A stretch of DNA of 64,000 nucleotides, taken from contig NC_081408.1 in assembly GCF_030272615.1 (NCBI RefSeq), forward strand, positions 610,149,673-610,213,672. The letters run 5' to 3'. This DNA is from Cryptomeria japonica (taxonomy: Eukaryota > Streptophyta > Pinopsida > Cupressales > Cupressaceae). The translations under genes were made by a program, and so were the position numbers. Below are positions 58,030-64,000 of this stretch, one piece after another. The stretch's first letter is position 1, and each line of letters opens with the position of its first letter. Under the pieces are notes generated by a model. That model saw only the letters and a program-made list of their open reading frames with translations. It was not told the origin of the DNA and searched no databases.

Positions 58030-59480
58030 TTTGGTTGGAATCTAGATTGGGTTATTACAAAGTTTCAAGTGTGCAACGACGTTTTGTCACCTCAAATATA
58101 ATTTAGGGTACAAGGGCGATATATTTTTCTTGAAGAATGTGAACTGAAGAGTTTCAACCAAGGCATTTGCTGTCCTAAACACCACTTACTTTTTCTAGGA
58201 GAACCCTCTCACGACGAACCTCACTTTAAACTTCTTATTGCTGCCATCCACAGCATGCTAGATTCTGCAGAGCCACTTGGAACTCACAACTAATTTCCCT
58301 TTTGTTCTTGGCACAACGTCCCATACATAAGTTTTAATAATTGATTTGCATTCCTCTACCATATCATCCTACCAAACCTACTATTCTATTACTTCCTGGA
58401 AGTTGGAACGCTCTAAAATTCTAAATCTATGATGCTACTCAGCAATGCCAGGTAATTTGGAAACTTCTTAGGAGGCCTGCTCTCCCTAAATGTGTTCATA
58501 GGAACCTCAATTGGCTCTTGAGAATCCCTCAGTGTCTGAGTGAACCATCAAGATCTCCTAACAAAAGTAGAAGGGGCTAAAGTCTCTTATAAAGCTGCTT
58601 GTTCTAAATTGGAAACAACTGGTATATTTGGAGACAGAGACTCAGCCTTTGGAACTTCCTACTCCTCACCTCTGTTATTTGAATGAGCTCACAAGACTTC
58701 CTATATTCAAAGCCTTCCTCAAACTTTACATCCTGACTAACTGCTACCTTCCTTTGCTATGGAATATAGGCTAGACAACCAAAGATGCAAGAGGTTCCAG
58801 CTTGGCCCTCTTCTCTACAAGTATATGAATATAAACTAGACAACCAAAGATGTAGAAGTGACTCACTTCTACCTTAATACTAATAGATTCTCTTGTAGTG
58901 TCTTGTCCTCCAAGATCTTATGAGGACACTTGTTTTGCATGTAAACTATAGTGATACATGCTTTTGCCCAAAGAGACATTGGTAAGTCCTTGTCATGAAT
59001 CATGGCCTTAACAGCCCCTATAATGGGTCCATTTTTCTTGTGGGTTGTATGGAACAATTAACTCACACTTAATCCCTACCTCCTTGTAGAAACTAGAAAC
59101 CCTTAAACTCTTTGGAGGTATACTCAACCCCATTGTCCAATCCCATGACTTTGGTTTTCTTCCCTCTATATTGTTCTCTTGCTGATTTGTAGATTACAAT
59201 GATAACTCAATTCCTTTGCTCTCTTTTGTAATTTTTGCCAACTTTGGTTAACCTTAGTAAAACTAAGCTTTGGGTGTTCAATACTTTCAAGGATGCTCTT
59301 TGTAGGATTCAATAATTGAGTTCAATCTAGCTGCACATATTTTACTCCAATATATGCTTCTTAATCCTATCTTTGTGATAGATATATCTCACATTTTATC
59401 TAAAGAACCAATGCTTTAGATGCATTTATAGGGTCTCTTTTTGAAGGTGTACCCCTTCAACACATTCATTGAACCCATGA
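58030..59480 (-). pseudogene. Ty1/copia pol relic (integrase region)
   Basis: Minus-strand frames read 'GIKCELIVPYNPQEKW' followed by 'GAVKAMIHDKDLPMSLWAKA' and 'IVYMQNKCPHKILEDKT' (58869..59057), the integrase-core end of copia pol. Further left is 'LHLWLSSLYSYT...FGCLAYIP' and linker sequence toward the RT. Many stops and frameshifts. Right of 59170 the frame is hard to follow but matches the region before the integrase core. Confidence 0.7.
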
Positions 59481-59922
59481 TATTTTGTGGGTCAAAGGTT
59501 TGGGGTCAATTGATGGGCATGCATTGAAAGGGTTAGGAGTAGGACAATCATGCTTCAATGTATAATACGTAGCAAAGAGACAAGAGTTGAATGCATTTCC
59601 ATCTGACTTTATTACCTAAACTCTAGGTTACCAGTTTGGGTTCAGGTTTAGGTTGAATGCTTTGGTTCGCGGGCTCGGACGAAAAAATATTTGGGGTTGA
59701 GCTTGTTTTGGGTTCATCGATACAAAAACATATAAAAACCAAAAATATATACATATTTGCAACAGACATTAAGTTCAAAATACACCATCATACTAATAGT
59801 TAGATAGCATAGCAAAATACACCACCAATTTAATAGTCAAATATTAGTCAAACTCGACTCTAATGATATATATTAAAGTTGAAAAATGATAATGTCAAGT
59901 GTCAACAATCAGCCATCATTGA
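59481..59922. other. No gene seen
   Basis: AT-rich sequence with a few direct repeats such as 'gtttgggttcagg' / 'gttttgggttcatcg' near 59632..59720. It should be the 3' side of the hAT relic that ends at 59923. Confidence 0.5.
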
Positions 59923-60012
59923 TCAAATATCATATGGGTCATCAAAAATATCATCCTCCTCCATATTAGATGATTTATATTGTGGTAAATTAGAAGAACC
60001 ACATATGGTGCA
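59923..60012 (-). pseudogene. C-terminal tail of hAT relic 3 (beyond the insertion)
   Basis: Thirty codons ending at a TGA at 59923, including SSNMEEDDIFDDPYDI. They continue in frame from the hAT relic at 62479 once the 2466-bp unit and one copy of its target duplicate are ignored. Acidic Ser/Asp-rich ends are also seen in the other two hAT copies. Confidence 0.65.
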
Positions 60013-60274
60013 TGTTATCACAAAAGCTCGCACCCTTGTTGAGCTATCAACTCAGCAACCTTGTGAAACATGGAAACAACCCCGAAGTGTGGGACCTTGC
60101 GCAAGGGGTTGAATCTCCGGAGAAGGCCGGCTTCCTTCTCAATCCAGGTGCAAGTGTTGAACCAACTCAACACTTCAAAACTTACTCCTAAGCCTATCCT
60201 AACAACTTACAGAGGTAAAGGGAAGAGAGAAATGCTTAAAAATGAAAGGAGGTGATGCACTAAGATAAGAGATT
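60013..60274 (+). repeat. Left inverted arm (262 bp)
   Basis: Pairs with 62217..62478. Both contain the inner palindrome-like 'accttgcgcaaggggtt'. Confidence 0.85.
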
Positions 60275-61019
60275 GTTCCTCTCCCCACCCAAAATGGCAC
60301 AAAGAATCAATTGAAATACCCAAGAGATGCACAAACTTCAGTTGTATGAGTGACCCAAACGCATGTATGGAGGTTAGAATTTGCTAAGTGTCAAGAGGGG
60401 AGAAGGATTCCCACAAGTCACACTCAGAAAAACAAGTTAACACCACATATATGGAGAGAAGAGCCACAAAACATACACTTATGATGAAGGTAAGGAAACA
60501 TACACAACATGCATAAGTTGAAGGAAGGCAAGAATGTAATTTCAATTCATTCAAAGGCCAAAGGCCAAACTTACAGTTGCAGAAATGCAAAAATATTTAC
60601 AAGTCTTCAAGAGAAGAGAAAGAGCGTAGGAAAGCTCAAGGCAGCAGGGAGAGAACCCTTTACAATGAGGCTTAGCAGCCTTTATATAGAAAAAGGGTTA
60701 CAAGAGTGATCATGACCCCTATATGTCAATTTGGGAGTGCAGGGAAGTGCATGCACTTGACTTCTGTACATGCAAGCAACCTAGCCATACCCTAAAAAGG
60801 CAACCCTGAGAAGGGTGGATTGACTGACCTTCCAAAGTCAGAGCATGCAAACATGACATAAGTCACCACAACAAGCATGGCCCTGTACCTCCCTTGATGG
60901 AAATCCTGCCAAAAACATTACATTCACCCCTATGGCTCCACAAAAGAACGTGCATAAGTCACCAAAACTGTCGGAGCATTTAAAGCTTTGAGTGTCGATC
61001 ACGCCATCTGGAAGTGTCG

Positions 61020-61770
61020 CCGATCGGAAGGAAGTCTAGGGACTTTGGAAACTAAGGTTCCCGAAGTGGGGAAGACAAGGAAAGAACTTTGGAACATCGA
61101 GATTTCGGGGTCTCGAGAAGGAGAAAGGAGAGCAGAAGGGAACTTCGGAACCTCGAGGTTCCGGAGTTTTGGAGAACTGGAAAAAGGGGCAAAGGGAAGG
61201 AACTTCGGAAACTCGAGGTTCCGGAGTTCCGGAGAGAAGAAAGGAAAGCTAAGGAAGGAACTTCAAAACCTCAGGGTTCCGGAGTTCCGGGGATGAGAGA
61301 GAAGAAGAGGAGGGAACTCCGGAACAATTCTGGAGAAGACAAGGGAAAGGAACTTCAAAACCTCGAGGTTCCGGAGTTCCTGGAAACTGGCAAGGGAAAG
61401 GCGGAACTGAGCAAAGGAACTTCGGAACCTCGGGGTTCCGAAGTTCCGGGGAAGGGAATAAAAAAAGAAAGGAAATTCGGAACCTCGAGGTTCCGAAATT
61501 CTGGAAAATAGAAGAGAAAGAGAAAGAAAGAGAGGAAGTTCGGAACCTCAGGGTTCTGGAGTTCTGGGAAAGAGAAGAAAGGGAAGGGGAACTACGGAAC
61601 CTCGGGGTTCTGGAGTTCCTAGAAAAGAAGGGAGAGGCAGCAAAGGGAAGGAACTTCGGAACCTCAGGGTTCCGGAATTCCAGAGAAGGAGAACAAGAGA
61701 AGGCAAAGGGGAAGAACCTCAGAACCTTGGAGTTTCGGAGAAAGAGGAAAAGGCCAGGGGAAGGACCTCC
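61020..61770. repeat. Palindrome array (about 11 units)
   Basis: Units start GGAACTTCGGAACC and end GGTTCCGGAGTTCC around a TCGA or TCGG centre, for example at 61139, 61199, 61257, 61349, 61417, 61471 and more degenerate ones to 61770. The unit 61417..61448 has a perfect 14-bp stem. Spacers of roughly 25 to 45 bp are almost only A and G on the plus strand. Long open frames on both strands (61089..61511 and 61249..61779) come from the repeat structure. Confidence 0.9.
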
Positions 61771-62216
61771 TTCGGGCAAGGCAACACTTCCTACTCCATG
61801 ATTCCTCTGCTTGGTCCTTGGTCAATTAGGGCAACGCTGGTCATGGATCGTATCTCTGATCGATTCTTACTGATGGACCAAGGATGTCCTAAAATGACAA
61901 CATTTTTGGCGATTTCTGCGGGATGCTTGCCTGCTAAACATATAGATCAGTAGCCTATGTAATCCATTGGGCACAGAGTCACAACTACAAGAAAGAAGAA
62001 AACTCTCTCTGTAACCTGCAAAGGATCAAGATCAGCAATTCTGAAGGGGAACAACCTATGCTCATGCACTTCTTGGAAAACAAGAAACCTAACTAATATT
62101 TACATTGTTACAATAAGAGGCAACTGATGCTTTTTCCTCTGTCAAAGAGGAACCTTTTGAAGGAGCCGATTCCCCTCATACCATTGTTACATTCACCATC
62201 TAGCTGCAATGGTTGA

Positions 62217-62478
62217 AATCTCTTATCTTGGTGCATCATCTCCTTTCATTTTTAAGCATTTCTCTCTTCCCTTTACCTCTGCAAGTTTTTAGGATAGGCT
62301 TAGGAGTAAGTTTTGAAGTGTTGAGTTGCTTCAACACCTGCACCTGGATTAAGAACGAAGCCGGCCTTCTCCAGAGATTCAACCCCTTGCGCAAGGTCCC
62401 ACACTTCGGGGTTTTTTCCATGTTTCACAAGGTTGTTGAGTTGATAGCTCAACAAGGGTGCGAGTTTTTGTGATAACA
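62217..62478 (-). repeat. Right inverted arm (262 bp)
   Basis: Inverted copy of 60013..60274. Confidence 0.85.
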
Positions 62479-63560
62479 GTGCCATTGGCACTAGCACTCT
62501 CATGCTCACTAGGTGGTTCATAGTCATCATCAATTTCAAGTGCAGAAAAGTGGGAAGTGGAAGCATCCAACTCAATATGCTCTAGCTTGATACCCTACTT
62601 CTTTCTCTCCCCTTCTTCGTAGGCACTTTCTTTGTGTGTAAGGAGCCACAAGTTTGAATGCACAAACACCAAGTCCTTCGCCTTCTTTGAGTGTACTCTA
62701 TTGCGCTTTATTGAGTGGATGGAGTATGTGCTCCAATTCCTCCCAAATGACGATGAACTAGCAACTAATCAAGACAAAATTAGAGAGTTAAGAGACAAAA
62801 TTTAAAAATTTGATGATAAAATTGAAATATAAATAAAACTTCAAAGAAAAAAGATTTATTTTCTGTAAAACTTACTTGCAATAAAATTTTGATCACATGA
62901 GGTTGTAGGTGTGTATGATTCTCCATGGAACTACCACCAACTATAAGCATCGACCATATAACTATCCTAAAGAGCATCAAGACCAAAATCGTTTGTGCTT
63001 GCAAAACCCATGAACACAGCTCTCGTTGCATCCCACATGTCACAATTACCAAAGACTCTATGAAGTGTTGCCTTGTACCCTTGAGAAACTTTGGGATCTC
63101 TATGTGGGGGAACTCTTGTGCCAACAAAAAGGAGTTGCGAACTATAATATTTGGGAATCAAAGCAAAGGCAAGGATATGCAACGGAGTGATCATTTTGTT
63201 CCATCTCTGTACCATGATTTGATGTAGCTTTTTGAAAAAAAAATCTTTAGGATCTTTCTCTTTTGCATTTATGATGACTTTCATCTTCTCAATCATTGAG
63301 TCAATGCCATCAAATACCTCACCCAAACAGGGCCTATCCATGATAGTATAACAGATCATGCTCAATATGGGCTCAATGAAATTGAGGCAGCACAATCCCA
63401 CCAAATGTCTTCTAGGATCATTTACATAACCCATGTTGCCCTTGCAGTGCTAGATTGCCTCCATATGGACCAATTTGGGCTGATTACCATGTTAGACAGT
63501 GCCTCACAAACCTTCAGAAGTTGTCTCAACACAATTGTGTTGGAGGCAAAACATATCTTA
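62479..63560 (-). pseudogene. hAT transposon relic 3 (DUF659-type transposase, C-terminal half)
   Basis: Minus-strand frames: 'LLRQLLKVCEALSNMVISPN', 'LGEVFDGIDSMIEKMKVIIN', 'RWNKMITPLHILAFALIPKY' (matches HKWDKLNTPLHIVAFALNP in the complete hAT at 16296), 'DMWDATRAVFMGFASTNDFG', and 'FGRNWSTYSIHSIKRNRVHS' (dimerisation region), then an acidic tail cut by the unit at 62478. Frameshifts and a gap are present. The N-terminal half is absent. Confidence 0.75.
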
Positions 63561-64000
63561 GTCACCTATTTCAAAATCAAAATAAAATAAAGCTTACAAA
63601 AATAAAACATATTTATTATTTAACTTACCTTCAACATCTCAAATCTCGAGAATGTACTAAATATGCCTTGTGAAATGATGAGCTGAAATGATAGCTCTTT
63701 TTGTGTTCATATCTGTTATGTTTTCCATGGTCCAAATTGCATAATTGGACAAATGTCAAGGGTATAGGATGTGTTTGTTAGATAATCTTCCTAGAAGTTT
63801 TGATCCTATGCATGTTGGACATTAACTAAACTTTGTATTGTTTTGGTTAATATATTCTTGTAGCTATGCGAATTATTATGATAACTTCATATGTGGATGA
63901 ATGAATGTTATGGTTGATAGAAAATGGATGTGTATGTGTTTTTGTGCGCTAACTCATGACGCAGGAATTATTAAGTAGCAGCAGAAGCGGTCAAACCATG
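63561..64000. other. No gene seen
   Basis: Non-coding sequence to the window edge; no repeat recognised. Confidence 0.5.

Larger units (their letters stand above)
60013..62478. mobile_element. Insertion unit with 262-bp inverted arms and a palindrome array
   Basis: Ends TGTTATCACAAAA and, at the other side, its complement TTTTTGTGATAACA. The arms 60013..60274 and 62217..62478 are inverted copies with about 15 differences. Flanks gtgca (60008..60012) and gtgcc (62479..62483) look like a 5-bp target duplication with one change. TG...CA ends and a 5-bp duplication suggest an LTR (solo LTR with inverted ends); the long arms suggest a foldback element. No transposase. A TATA-like site is near 60675. 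Confidence 0.7.

Noticed and set aside
61089-61779. Overlapping long ORFs on both strands (140 and 176 codons)
   Set aside because: They follow the palindrome array and repeat the same short peptide on both strands; this is an effect of repeat structure without stops, not a protein gene.

Overview
The window reads as nuclear DNA of a seed plant with a large, repeat-dominated genome, most likely a conifer or another gymnosperm. This is an inference from a gene with an 11-kb intron full of transposons, plant L1 (DUF4283), Ty1/copia and Ty3/gypsy chromovirus families, plant hAT elements with DUF659 transposase, and very long solo LTRs. Almost everything here is mobile-element sequence in nested layers. 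The only clear ordinary gene is an RlmI-type SAM-dependent methyltransferase on the minus strand, represented by three exons (23490..23676, 22967..23151, 11921..12058) that join in frame. Its first and last exons were not found.

Layout. 1..11005: a decayed L1 LINE (+) broken by two LTRs of one long-LTR family (called family H here): copy A (2847..5595, minus sense) and copy B (6218..9404, plus sense). 11921..23676: the methyltransferase exons. The 10.9-kb intron holds a solo LTR nested in another LTR, a complete hAT element (16296..19780, 8-bp target duplication), an inverted pair of LTR fragments, an L1 ORF1 fragment and a second hAT relic. 23987..38741: a candidate 14.8-kb insertion bounded by short inverted repeats. 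It carries a long broken ORF (minus) that is split by an intact, very young chromovirus (28488..35523; two 1106-bp LTRs that I read as identical; one 1599-codon gag-pol frame). 38823..40.3 kb or beyond: family H copy D, containing a complete 334-bp TRIM element (39708..40041). 40834..43837: copia gag and its 5' LTR. 43838..50945: a gypsy pol relic whose integrase is cut by family H copy C, a 4641-bp solo LTR (44500..49140). 50946..57752: LTR pieces and a captured PDS5-like cohesin-regulator fragment. 58030..59480: copia pol relic. 59923..63560: a third hAT relic (minus) cut in its C-terminal coding end by a 2466-bp unit with 262-bp inverted arms.

Two themes stand out. First, the TRIM at 39708..40041 has a tRNA-like unit with intact A and B boxes in each LTR, comparable in logic to Cassandra TRIMs, which carry 5S rRNA. 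Second, several repeat families carry their own arrays of short, nearly perfect palindromes: family H (14 units in C, 9 in B, mostly spaced 166 to 178 bp), the 60013..62478 unit (about 11 units), and weaker sets at 36.5 to 38.3 kb and 14.5 kb. Arms are conserved while loops and spacers vary. In the decayed ORFs most in-frame stops are TAG, as expected from CAG to TAG decay at methylated CHG sites. No rRNA genes, functional tRNA genes, CRISPR arrays or bacterial-type operons were seen.
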